The notes below the pieces were generated by a model that was not told the DNA's origin, searched no databases, and saw only the letters and a list, made by a program, of their open reading frames with translations. This document shows positions 33,756-45,204 of a stretch of 64,000 nt of DNA, one piece after another; position 1 is the first letter of the stretch, and the number at the start of each line of letters is the position of its first letter. Origin of the DNA: Malus domestica (lineage: Eukaryota; Streptophyta; Magnoliopsida; Rosales; Rosaceae). A program made the position numbers and the translations under genes. The DNA lies in assembly GCF_042453785.1 (NCBI RefSeq), contig NC_091670.1:2108001-2172000 (forward strand), read 5' to 3'.

Positions 33756-33900
33756 CAGAAATCGAAGAGGCGTTTGCTTTCTCAAAAGCTGGGCTGCTCA
33801 GAGACCACGAGGGCCGATCTCAGAAATCGAAGAGGCGTTTGCTTTCTCAAAAGCTGGGCTGCTCAGAGACCACGAGGGCCGATCTCAGAAATCGAAGAAG
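33756..33900 (+). repeat. 65-bp tandem repeat, 3 units
   Basis: CAGAAATCGAAGA starts at 33756, 33821 and 33886; the same unit as at 2955-3148. Confidence 0.85.
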
Positions 33901-35792
33901 CACCTGCTTTTTCAGCCTCGTCAGCACCTGTCACATGCACAATCAGCTTTGCGGAAATTACGGGCAATCTGTCGAAGATTTCTGGTGAAGTAGAAAAGCA
34001 CGTGAATCTTACTGTTCAATCACCGCTCTCCATATGCACCATCAACTCCTCGGGTACCACATATAACTTTGTCAAAGATCTCTGACAAAGTTTAGGCACG
34101 AGAATTTCGAAGTTCCAGCTACCCTACTATTACCCATAAGGGTAAAGGAACAGCACCACTGCTTGACAACTGGAAAGTCCCTATGTGTGTCGACCTCCGT
34201 GTTTTGCGGCAAGACAGGTTGGCAAGAACGTCCAACCTTTACTCACATTCGAGAAAAGACTCCCAACATAATTACTTTCTCAAAAACCGGAGTAGCACCG
34301 CTTTCCGAATCTCGAGAGTCAGATCCTCGACGGGATTGCTTGTTCGAAAACCGAAGAGGCACAACTCTCAGAACTTCGAGAGCCAGATTTCCTTAGATAA
34401 AGCTTGTCTGTAATCTTCACACGTAATATCAGCTTTCCGGATACCACATACCACTTTTTCAAAGTGCTCTGACAAAATTAAAACACGTGAAGCTGGCAGC
34501 TCCCACTACATTGCTGTGACCAAGAAGGGTAAAGGAATAGCATTACTACTTGTTATTGGGAAATCCCTATATACATTGACCTCCCTCCTCAACGGACAGG
34601 CAAACCTGCAAAAATGCTCAACCCTTTCTCGCATTCGAAAAGGCACCCTCAACATAACCTCTCGAAATACTCAGCTTTATTTCCCCCCGATAATACCTCA
34701 GCAAATAAGCCACACCAAGAACAAGAGTATCTCATATCATCAGGGTCGAAAGCAAGAGTATCCCATATCATGCTTTCTCCCTGTCTTTGTCTTTGTCCTT
34801 GTCCACACCTGCAGGACAAGGAGAAAGAGAGCAGTCAGTCGGAACCTGAAATCAAACCTTCAATTTGGAACTGACTGCCTGGAGCCTTTGCCTGGTTGCT
34901 TACTTAGCATTGCTCTCGAGTACTCATCCTCAACTGCTGTCAAGGTCACGAATTCCACCGGCAAATACCTCATGACAGTTGATCAGATATTGGCTCTTTA
35001 CACTGAAGCTGCCAAGCGGGGATGAGTCACTATGAAGGAATGTTCTGAAGGACCATTTGAATGCAAAGGTTGCACACCACTTCTGCCATGCAAAAGATTG
35101 AAGCAGAAGGTTCAACGGTGGGCTGAAACAGATCACTACAGCACGACACATTCCCATACCACATTCATTATTCCGTCAACAGCAAAAGTATCCCATATCA
35201 TCAAGGTCGAACGTACTCTAGATTTGATGGACTTGTTTTGACCCTCAAATTTTTGAGTCGGCCTTATACTCTGAAGGGCACCAGAAAACCCTCCAGCACA
35301 GTTCAAGAATAAGCCTGTGGAAAGTTACTTCTTCAAAAGCAAAAATATCTCATATCATCTCTTATCCATTTGCTTCTCCTTATCCTGACAGTTGAATGAG
35401 AGACAAGGAGAAGAAGAACAATCAACCGGAAGCCGAAGTCAAATCTCTGATCCTGGGTTGCTTACTTGGAAGTTTGACTGCTTACCTTGTCTGTCACCTC
35501 TTTCGGCAGATCTCCTAGCTCGGCGACTTGGGGGACTCCTACTATAGGGTTTGTATCACACTTGACTAAGCCCGAAACTACAACTAAGCTTCAAGTGAAA
35601 TTGATACATTACCTTATGCGTCAACATCAGCTAAATACACCATTCCCGGATGGAGGAAAGGTACTTCTAGAGAAGGGCAGATGAAGATCAGACCACACTT
35701 CGGTACTTAGAAGTTTCGTGATTACTCAAGGGATTGGATCTTGCAAGTCCCCAACCGAGGAGTTTCCCTCACTCGGGAACTTAGGGGAGCAC

Positions 35793-36304
35793 TGTTTGTA
35801 CCATACTTGACCAATCCCGAAACTACCGAGCACCGGCCAACGCTATACTGTCAAGGACCCAGAAGAGTTCCCCTCCGACCAGGAGGCCAATCACTAATCG
35901 ACACGTGTCAAGATTAGAAGCCAATCAGAGCGCAGCACGTGTCGACATCAAGAACCAATCACAACATGACACATGTCAATGTGACAAAGCTACAAGTTTT
36001 TCTATAAATAGGGGTCATTCCCCCACAATATGGCCTAATGCCATTTGTGTTAAATCATTCACAAGAACTCTCTAAATTGAGAGCTTGATCCTTTGTACTT
36101 GTGTAAGCCCTTCACTACTAATAAGAACTCCTCTACTCCGTGGACGTAGCCAATCTGGGTGAACCACGTACATCCTGTGTTTGCTTCTCTGTCTCTATTC
36201 ATTTACGTACTTATCCTCACTAGTGACCGAAGCAACCAAGCGAAGGTCATAAAACCTGACACTTTCTGTTGTACCAAAGTCTTCGCTGATTTTGTGCATC
36301 AACA
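35793..36304 (+). repeat. 3' LTR of Tat element
   Basis: 512 bp, same length as the 5' LTR with two substitutions (35897 and 36071). It is preceded by GGGAACTTAGGGGAGCAC, a plausible polypurine tract. Confidence 0.95.
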
Positions 36305-36390
36305 GTACGCGAATAATAATGTGATTAAATTAATTGTCAAATGATTTTTTTTAAACAAACAATATTATCTACACTAAGGAAAGGAGGTGG

Positions 36391-36685
36391 TGTCACATCC
36401 CAGCTCGGGCCCCCATCATATCCCGGGCTTGACTCCACCGTAGCACGATATTGTCCGCTTTGGGACCCGACCACGCCCTCACAGTTTTGTTTCTATGAAC
36501 TTACACGAGAACTTCCCAGTGGGTCACCCATCTTGGGATTGCTATCGCGCGAACTCGCTTAACTTCGGAGTTCTGATGGAACTCGAAGCCAGTAAGCTCC
36601 TAAAAGGCCTCGTGCTAGGTATATATGAGAATATACATATAAGGCATAGACGATCCACTCCCTTGGGCGATGTGAGATTGTTACA
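36391..36685 (-). mobile_element. Cassandra TRIM solo LTR
   Basis: On the minus strand it runs from TGTAACAATCTCACATCGCC to GGGATGTGACA, 295 bp, and contains a 5S rRNA-like segment (AACTCCGAAGTTAAGCGAG, GATGGGTGACCCACTGGGAA). Flanks GGTGG and GGTGA fit a 5-bp target duplication with one change. It sits inside a Helitron repeat. Confidence 0.85.
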
Positions 36686-38149
36686 GGTGAGCTTAACTTC
36701 ACAATCGGCTAGCAATAATATGATTCAATAAAAAACTTTATTAAATATTATTTTCTCTATTTTTAAAGTAAATTCTATAGAGATCAATTTTATTATGTGA
36801 ATTCAACTGCTTTAATTGATTTATCAGGAGTTTCTTCTAGCATGATCTAAAATTATTCATTTACTTCAAATATTTGACTTTTCTTTTATCAATTTATGTA
36901 TATAAATACATTTAAAATGTATAAATCGAGCGTAGAATACCGTGATTTAAAAAATATATTTTGCATGCGCATAAATGCGTGCACGAAAGCTAGTTTGCAT
37001 GAATGTCAGTGCCGCGTGCAAAGGCTAGTTTGCATGAATGTCAGTGCATTTTTTAGGTCTTACATGCAATAACAGCTGCATACCACTCGTCAGCCACTGA
37101 CCAAGAGAATGCAATTTTCCCCCAAATGAAAGGGTGCATTTTTGCTTGCCCATATTAACCTTGTGTGTACTTTGTTTGCCATGTGTTTCATCTTCTAACT
37201 ATGGTTAACATCTTTATTTAATGTTCTTTTTATTTTTTTAACAGTGATTTAAAACACAATATAAAATAGGGGCTTTTAGATCTAGGTCCAAAAATATAGA
37301 TAGTTTTTTAAAGTGGGTCTAGTTATCTAATTACATGTTTTTATTTCTTTTATACTCATTTTATATATTTAAAAAAAATAATATAAATCAATTAAAATCT
37401 TCTAATATTATGCATTTTTCAACTCCAAAAAATCTAATTAATATCTTATAACAAAAATAACTAATATACTAACATAAATTATCTATAAAACATTCTACCT
37501 TAACTCAAGTAACAAATATATGAATGTATATTATACCTGTAAGCGAGATATGAAACCTAATTAAAAGGTAGGAAAAAAACATAATATATCTACAAGCAGG
37601 ACACATTAATCTGTGACACATTGATTATAAAAAAGAATTTGTCATATAGATACATAAAAATAATTAACTTGTGATATAGGTTGATTATAAAAATTAAAAA
37701 TAAAATCTATAAATGGGGTTTAAAGCAGGAGGAAGAACAAGAAATAACAAAAAATAAATAAATAAAAAGAAATAATCAAAGAGATAATTAGGAAGAAATT
37801 TGATTTTTATAATAAATATTATCATTGAATAGATAATTATTGATAATTAAATAATTAAATTTAAGGAATTGGACTTATTTTAATAAATTGGACTATTCCT
37901 ACTATTGGCTAAAAAAAATGGACTTTTATCAAATTTACTCCAGCGCTTCAAATTCCCCACCCAACAAACCCGATAAACACCTACCCACGTCATCGCCGGT
38001 GACCAGATCTCCGTTCTGCCGCTGGAAAAACCATATTTTCACTCTCTCCCTCTCTTTTCTTCACCCTTCTCCCGTCTCTCTCATCTCTATTCTTCATCGA
38101 TCCTGCAAGTCAACAACTCGTTTTCTCTAACCTGTGTGGTCTGGTGAGT

Positions 38150-38314
38150 TCAACAACGAGTTATCCGAGTCGTACCCATCACTGACCACTGATGCAGTAA
38201 TCTATGTTTTGAAGAAATTGGATAAAGATCCATGAAAGGCTTTGGATTTTTTCAACTGGGCATGTGAGAAGAAATGGATTTAGTTGAGTTCTTCGGTGGG
38301 TCTTTATCCGTTGA
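38150..38314 (+). pseudogene. PPR protein gene fragment, left piece
   Basis: One frame reads TDAVIYVLKKLDKDP, a stop, KALDFFNWACEKKW, a stop, resembling the N-terminal part of plant organellar PPR proteins. Two in-frame stops show it is dead. It is cut at 38314 by insertion of the long LTR. Confidence 0.5.
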
Positions 38315-39639
38315 TGTCACAGCCTGTCCTGAGAATTTGTTATCGTAGTGGTGAAAAGACGGATTTGCCCTTGTTCGTTGAAATGAGTCGAACGTGGCAT
38401 GGTTTTAGAAGTGGACCAATATAATTATTTCCCTAAGTTTTGGGGTCAATGAGAACTAAACCTTGGTTAGTTGTGATTGGTGTGTTGATTGGACCACACA
38501 CATCCATACCTTTTCTCTCTCACTCCCCCCGTGCTCTCTCTCTCTTCTCTCTCTCTCGGTTTCACTCTCTTTCTCCTTCGAAATGGTACGGATAAGCACC
38601 CAAGACCCTTGAATCTTCACGGATCGTGGCCAAATTTAGCATCATTGTGTTCGTGAGGACCATACGAGTTTAAAGGTACCCATTTCAGGTAAGAACTCGT
38701 TCGATTTCACGTTGAAAATTCAAGCTTCGAGTTGAGCACTATTCATGAACTTTTAAATGGTTGTGTTTTAGGACAATCCAAGCTTATAGCGAGCTTAGTG
38801 AGGTCCTAAGGAAGCTCAGAGTGCTTCGTTTGAAAGTTTTGGACGTCGGGATCACGAGGTATGAAGGTGGCCAATTTTGGTGAGATTTTCCCGACATGTT
38901 TTCGAAGGAATTGAGGCTCTAAAGAGGGATAACCTTCTTCCTCTTGATATTTGTGACATTTGGGTGAAAATTTCATGAAAAATGGTGTAGAAACGAGTGA
39001 GAAATCGTCGATTACAGGGTTGCCCAGCTTTTCGATCCCGGCGAGCTTTCCGGCGTCTGGACGAAAAAGATGATGCGCGTGAGGGAGCGTGGGCCCTAGG
39101 AAAATTATTTTAAAAATATCTCGACGTCCGCGACGTCGAGTAGATCACTGTGGTATATTTATATACCCATTTTGAGCAATGTATGAGAAGTTATTAGCTA
39201 GTTTGGCATATGTGCTTTAAAATAACGTTTTTATAGTTAATTCGCATATAGGTGAGACGTATCCCAAGGACGAGAGTATCCACGGGCGACTTGGGGGTTA
39301 CGGCCTGTCGACATATCAGTGACTGGGCTTTTGTTTTCAGTATATATTTACATACTTGATATATTTTTGTAGACATCGAAATTTCGGTGAAATAAATGTT
39401 GACCAATAGTTATAATTTCAACGCTCATGTATTACATAAATTTTACACGTAGCGTGTGACTCGACGAAAAATTGAAATGAGTCAGAAAAGGCTTCAAATA
39501 TGACACGTGTCAACACCTGGTAAAGATGATTTATTTCATCTGGAATATTATACTCAAAATTAGGCCTTAGAAAATTCTATAAATACAAGCCCATTTCATT
39601 CATTTGGAGATGGACCAAAATCATTAGGCAAAATCCTTG

Positions 39640-39960
39640 AAGCTCTGAAACTCCGAAGCTCTCAAGCATCCAGGTTCCCGAAGAATCAAGAAAGCCCTTT
39701 TCGTTCTTCGTCAAATCCTCCTTCAAGATCAAGCCCCGACGACCCTTAAAGAACTTCCACCAATTCAAAATCAAGCCCCAACGGCCTTTGAAGAAAGTGT
39801 TCATCATCCGTTCCTTCCAAGATCAAGCCCCGACGGCCAATTGGATCAACAACATCAACAAATCGGCACGACTGTTCATCCAGGATCAAGCCCCGACAAC
39901 CCTTGGATCAACAACACAATCCACAAATTTACACCTTACGGAGATCGAATCAGAGGATCA
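39640..39960 (+). repeat. Mini-repeats of GATCAAGCCCCGACGGCC in LTR
   Basis: The phrase (A)GATCAAGCCCCGACGRCC recurs five times in the R/U5 part of the 5' LTR and four times in the 3' LTR (45500-45640). Confidence 0.75.
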
Positions 39961-40134
39961 AGTTAGAAGAGATTGTAACCCCTAAATCATTAATACAAAT
40001 ATTATTTTGTACACGTGTTCTTGTCTCGTTCATTGCAGGAATTTCCGTGTTCACAAATTTGGCACGTCCAGTGGGACAATCTCTACCTCTCAGCTCTTTC
40101 TCCGTTCAAGAAATCAAATCACACCTCAAAATCA

Positions 40135-41841
40135 ATGGCATCAAGCAAGGGATAAGCCGTTCTCGCAACCACCAAGGGAAGGATCCTGAGCACTTCTACC
40201 GCGAATGGACAATCCATTGGCGCCACAAACGCTCCTCAACATGCCACTTCAAAGTTGGTGCATCTAAAAGAGCAAGGGGAGTATCAAAGGTGCGAGTCTG
40301 TCATCAATCTAACCTCGCTGGAGGCACTGAAGCATGATGCTGAGGCACACAACATGACATCCCAAAGCAGCCAACGACGTTCTTCGTCAGCATCCTGGTT
40401 GTCTAAAGGAAAGTCACGTCTATTGGTTGCACAAGTCATGACCATCGGCGTTACCTCCATTAAAGAACAACTGGCTCAAATGAATGAAGCGATCGCAAGG
40501 CTAACACAGATTGTGGAAGAAAAAGACTTGCAAATCGCTGCACTCGTTAACCAACTAGATGCCAAGCCCGACGTGAAAGTCGAGCCAGAGGTTAATCCAT
40601 TAAAGAAGGAAAACGACGAGGATGAGGAGCCTCTGGTGGAGAAAGTCGATGTGAAGCCAGAGCCAGACCAAGCAGCGGTACTCATGGGATCTCTTTCTAT
40701 TCGGCAGCTGCAGGAGATGATCACCAACACCAACAAGGTGCAGTACGAAGGTAGCTCACAAACCTCCTTGTTCTACTCGAAACCCTACTCCAAGAAGATT
40801 GATGCCCTGAAGATGCCAAGGGGTTATCAACCACCAAAGTTCATGCAGTTTGATGGAAAAGGAAACCCAAAGCAGCACGTTGCACATTTCGTCGAAACTT
40901 GCAACAACGCTGGAACGGAGGGAGACTACCTCGCCAAGCAGTTTGTGCGCTCACTGAAAGGAAACGCCTTTGAATGGTACACGGAGCTAGAGCCTAAGTC
41001 CATCAACAACTGGGAGCAATTGGAAAGAGAATTCCTCAACCGCTTATACAGCACCCTCCGCACTGTAAGCATGCTGGAGCTCACAAATATGAAGCAGTGG
41101 GAAGATAAGCTAGTCGTTGACTACATCAACCGATGGCGCACTCTAAGTCTCGACTGCAAAGACAGATTTTCGAAAACCTCATCGATTGAGATGTGTGTTC
41201 AAGGTATGCAGTGTGGATTACATTACATCCTTCAAGACATCAAACCACGGACATTCGAGGAGTTAGCCACCCGCGCCCATGACATAGAGTTGAGTATCGC
41301 CCATCATGGGAAGAAAGAACCGATCGCCAACTATAAGAATGACAAATTTTTGGGGGCAAATGTGGATAAGTTTGCATGGAAACCCACAAAAGAAGCAATG
41401 ACGGTCAACACAGCTCCCGTCAAAATCTCTACACGAGGCAAGGCGATTCAAACTGAAGCTTTTCGTGATCAAGAGATACATAGACGCACTTTGAAGGAGC
41501 TTGAGGAGAAGACTTATCCATTCCCCGACTCTGATGTGGTTGCCATGTTGAAAGACTTGCTTGACAAAAAGGTGATCGACCTACCTGAGTGTAGACGGCC
41601 GGAAGAGATGAATCGTACTGACAGTCCAAGGTACTGTAAATTCCACCACTTCATCAATCATCCGACAGAAAAGTGCTTCGTGCTGAAAGATCTTATCATG
41701 AAGTTAGCTCAGAAAGGAATCATCGAGCTAGATCTTGACGATGTGGTGAAGTCAAACTATACCACCGTCACTTCTGGCTCTTTCGACTCAAAATTCTTCA
41801 CCTCAACCGCTGGGGGCATGCTCCAAAACCACGTCAATTAA
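40135..41841 (+). pseudogene. gag of non-autonomous LTR element, stop at codon 7
   Basis: The likely start is ATG 40135 (MASSKG), but TAA at 40153-40155 interrupts it; the same frame is then open to the stop at 41839-41841 (about 560 residues). Lys/Glu-rich coiled coil (IKEQLAQMNEAIARLTQIVE) is followed by a capsid-like domain (FVRSLKGNAFEWYTELEPKS, LEREFLNRLYSTLRTVSMLE) and a zinc-binding-like CKFHHFINHPTEKC near the C-terminus. It would package RNA in virus-like particles supplied with enzymes in trans. The early stop makes this copy doubtful unless a later start is used. Confidence 0.75.
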
Positions 41842-42120
41842 GTCAAGTGAAGTTGAAGGATGGACACATGTTACTCTAAAGAAACTGCCCAAGAAGCATA
41901 CGTCTCCTCCATAAGTTCACCAATTGGAAAGGGGGCGAAGCAGCTTTCGTCAACCTCCAAAGCTACACGAAAATGTTAAAGATGATGAAATTGCGACACA
42001 AAGATCGTCCGTTGCCATCATGATGCGCGACTTCTTGCCCGAAGACTTCTTCAATCACTCGGTCAAGACTCCTTGCTATGAAGATTGTGAGTAATGCCTT
42101 TCGAAAATTGCTTGACAAAT

Positions 42121-42480
42121 TTACCAAATTCTCCTCGCCCGCACGAGTCTAAACTGCATGGCACAAAGCTCCTGGTCTGCACGAGCATAAAAGGCAACAC
42201 CAATTATCCTCGCCCGCATGAGTCTAAACTGCATGGCACAAAACTCCTTGCCTGCACGAGTTGAAACTGCAAACGGCACCAAAAGCTCCTCGTTCGCACG
42301 AGCCAAAAAGTCGACAACCGATGCTCCTTGTTCACACGAGCCTAAAAGGTGACAACAACGCTCCTGGTCCACACAAGCCTAAAATGTGACAACCAAAGCT
42401 CCTTGTCTACACGAGCATAAAAGGCGACACCAAATTCTCCTTGCATGCACGAGTTGAAACTGCAAACGGCACCAAAAGAA
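42121..42480. repeat. Degenerate repeats of CTCCT(T/C)G...CACGAG
   Basis: About seven units of 35-60 bp contain CTCCTYGYYYRCACGAG followed by YCTAAAA or TTGAAACTGC. This is part of the noncoding 3' region of the gag-only element. Confidence 0.7.
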
Positions 42481-42489
42481 AATACCAAG

Positions 42490-43670
42490 GAAAAAAAAGT
42501 ATATTTGAACTACGTTATGACTTGATCTCTTCTTTGGAAGGGTACGTAGGCAGCTCGAACATTCAACTTTGAGTTTAGTCACATCAAAATAAAAAATAAA
42601 TAAACAAATGTTTTATTAAAGAAAGTCAATTTTATTACAAAAAAAAATGAATACATATGTTATTGTGTATTTAAAAAAAAAATTATAGTTTGCAATTGCT
42701 TCAGCCCAGGCCTCCTTCCATTTTACAGGCCTAGAAGCCCAAAGATTGGCTGATGCCATGAGCCGTGCAAGAGGCTCATTTTGCTTTTTCCTTTATCTTC
42801 CTCCTCAATCGGACAACCATGCTTGGTTTTGACGCGGTCCGACTCAGTTGCTCAGCGCTCAGTAATGGCATCCACGCTTCTGTTTCCATTCGTCATGCCT
42901 TCCAAGACATCTCTAAATCCACCGTCATCTTCATCGGTCTTTGTGCAGCTCTTTGCTGCCCCACTTCACTAAACCCCGCCTGCTGCATATGGTGCGCACA
43001 CCTAGAGCGAGTTGGCCTCCACCACAAGCCGTGCACGCCACCTAGCCCCTCATTTCACCGCAGCCTGATCTCGTTTGCCTTCATCTTCCCCTGCGACGCA
43101 ACTGCAGCTCAGCCGCCACACCTTCAAGCGCACACGGCCTCCACGCCAGCCCGTATCCTCTGCTCCTCCTCTGTGCATACCTGCGTCTCCAAACTTACTA
43201 CCTCGTCGTCGTTTTGAACCATGGTAGAGCAGCAGCATCCGAGATAGAACATCTTCAACGTGGCACTCATCTGCTTTCTCGTCACCGGCATTGGAGGACA
43301 AGCTCTGTCTCCGCCACCTCTGACTCTCTCTGCTACACACGACCGGCTCGATCACGACTGCTCCGTGTCCTGGCTCCACGCATGGACTGTCTCCCTGATT
43401 GGTGGTTGCATCAAGAGGAGGGAAATCTTTTCTGCTGCATGTCAGGGCACTGAGAAACCTCCATGAGTGCTTGTATCACTTGCTGCCAAATAAAATAAAA
43501 TAAAACTCTGGTTTAGGGTTAGTTGTCTTAAGCACAAGGTCTGATCTCAATAGGGCATCTTTTACAAACGATGACACGGGCAGAAGTGTCATCTGAGCAT
43601 AAGCTTCGTCTGTTTCGGTGTCTGCATGCAAGATGACATGGTGAAGGAGACATAGTAGCTTGGATAGTTC
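42490..43670. other. Noncoding interior of gag-only element
   Basis: Contains GGGTACGTAGGCAG at 42540-42553 and a GC-richer part (42760-43460) with open frames on both strands but no recognisable protein; possibly captured host sequence. Confidence 0.4.
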
Positions 43671-43914
43671 GGTATTTGATCATCCACATCCTTGAAGCCG
43701 CAAACTGTTCCCTGCTGGCTCCGCCCTCGTCGCCTTCGCCGTCTTCCTCCTCGCCCAGTGCATCATCTGGCCACCATGGTCAAAGTCGGTGAAGAACTTC
43801 AAAGCGACCGCCGTCAAACGACTAGCCAATCGTGAAGCTCGACACTCTACTCTACATCTCCTCCATCTCTTGCCTCTTACAACTCCTCGTCCGTCTTTTC
43901 CTCTGCAAGGCAGT

Positions 43915-44100
43915 AAAAAAATTGCAATGGCAGTGCAATGGTTGTGTAGTGGCAGTGCAATGGTTGTATGGTGTCGGTGCAAGGCAGCGAAAATGCAGTG
44001 GCTGTGCAATGGCTTTCCAATGGTTGTACAATGGCGGTGCAAGGCAGCAAGAATGCAGTGACGGTGCAATGGTTGTGTAGTGGCAGTGGCAAACAACAAC
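43915..44100. repeat. Short minisatellite of GTGCAATGG(T/C)
   Basis: Irregular 12- to 18-bp units (GCAGTGCAATGGTTGT, GGCGGTGCAAGGCAGC) recur about ten times. Confidence 0.75.
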
Positions 44101-44221
44101 GGCGAAAAACTTCAATGACCGCCGTCAAACGACTAGCCGGTCAAGAAGCCTCGGCCGCAGCTCTCCGTTCGTTTTCGTCCTTCCCTACAAATTCCTCTAC
44201 CCATCACCCAAATTTATACAA

Positions 44222-44603
44222 AAAAAAAAAAGAAAGAAAAAAAAATGGTGGAATGTTGGTGCATCCGCACCATAAAAAATAAAATATATATATATATATA
44301 TATATAATGGGTGGGTGCATGATTAAAAAAAAATGGGAAAGGAAGGTGGTGTTGCATGGGCACCATGTGCAAGAAAAGAAAAGAAAATATAAAAAAAATG
44401 GATGGTGCATCTAGCATCATGTGCAAGAAAAGAAAAGAAAAAAAAAAAATATATATATATATATATATAAATAATGGGTGGGCGCACGATTGAAAATAAA
44501 AATGGGAAAGGAAGGTGGTGATGCATGGGCACAAGAAAAGAAAAGAAAATATAAAAAAAAATGAATGGTGCATCTGGCTCCATGTGCAAGAAAAGAAAAG
44601 AAA

Positions 44604-44640
<37 letters not shown>
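44222..44640. repeat. About 175-bp tandem repeat with (AT)n and GAAAAGAAAAG tracts
   Basis: Two to three units contain ATATATAT, AATGGGTGGG(T/C)GCA, GGGAAAGGAAGGTGGTG and CATGTGCAAGAAAAGAAAAG. Apparent minus-strand ORFs rich in Phe/Ser/Tyr are low-complexity artefacts. Confidence 0.75.
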
Positions 44641-44643
<3 letters not shown>

Positions 44644-44959
44644 GGATGGTATCAAACACCATGTGCAGAAAAAAAAATAAAAAATAAAAAATTGTAAAGA
44701 AAGGTAGTGGCACCGAAAGCAAATAAGAAAGTATAAATTTTTGATGTGGTGTGTGTGTGCAAGTTGTTAAAGATTTGCCTTTGGCTGAAGGCAACACACG
44801 GCAATAATGAAAATATGGATGTCTTACACAAAAGCAGAAAATAGTTATAATTTCAGAAAAAAAAATGTACACTGAGTGAAACAAAGCTTGTTTATTGGTT
44901 TCTCCGATAAATTACAAAAATGTACATTTTACATTGGTAGAGCAAACAGGAGGGAGCAT

Positions 44960-45204
44960 TCACAAAGGTTGATCAGGAGGTGCCTCAGCACTCGACGGAG
45001 CTCCAGAAAGATGAAGCGTCAGAGTTTGATTTTCCGGAGCCTCAACACTTGGTGAAGCACCAGACGACGAAGGCAAACGTTGCCTCGGGAGTAACGCCAT
45101 AAACCTTTGATGATCACTCCGAGCCCGACTTTCGGACTCGGCCAGCTTGTCAAGCTTCCTCTTCATACTAGTTGAGTAACTAATTGCGAGCATATGCAAC
45201 TCAA
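44960..45204 (-). pseudogene. Decapitated antisense ORF related to Tat antisense ORF 2
   Basis: The minus-strand frame contains MKRKLDKLAESESRARSDHQ followed by RFMALLPRQ, Pro/Ser repeats with EAPENQ and SGAPSSAEA, and ends PPDQPL, matching the C-terminal half of the 226-residue ORF. Its N-terminal half and the start of the adjacent 3' LTR are missing together, so one deletion at about 45200 removed both. Confidence 0.65.

Larger units (their letters stand above)
20875..36304 (+). mobile_element. Complete Tat-lineage Ty3/gypsy retrotransposon, 15.4 kb
   Basis: Two 512-bp LTRs (TG...CA) flank the element, with target duplication GTACG at 20870-20874 and 36305-36309. Order is 5' LTR, primer-binding site, gag-pro-RT-RNaseH-archaeal RNaseH-integrase on plus, two antisense ORFs on minus, hypervariable repeats, 3' LTR. 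The second RNase H, lack of a chromodomain and antisense genes after integrase are features of Tat/Ogre/Retand elements. The polyprotein has one in-frame TAG at 25577-25579. The LTRs differ at two positions by eye, so insertion is very recent. Confidence 0.92.
17645..36993 (+). mobile_element. Helitron (non-autonomous), filled by later insertions
   Basis: The left end TCTTCTTATATATAAAG at 17645 follows A. The right end is CTAG at 36990-36993 followed by T, about 9 nt after a small hairpin (GCGCAT...ATGCGT). Unit 2 has the uninterrupted site GATATATTTGCATGAATG at 59570-59590, so the insertion is exact, A|T, with no target duplication, as Helitrons do. A second 5' end (TCTCTTATATATAAAGCC) occurs at about 18044, and the 400-bp interior is repeated, so tandem Helitron copies are present. 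A 35-bp repeat creates a second possible CTAG end at 37025-37028. No Rep/helicase is seen. Confidence 0.75.

Noticed and set aside
42765..43466. Possible captured host gene in the gag-only element
   Set aside because: Frames on both strands are open but short; no domain or splice structure could be recognised.
44204..44884. Minus-strand Phe/Ser/Tyr-rich ORFs resembling membrane proteins
   Set aside because: They come from GAAAAGAAAAG and AT repeats in three frames and have no conserved motif.
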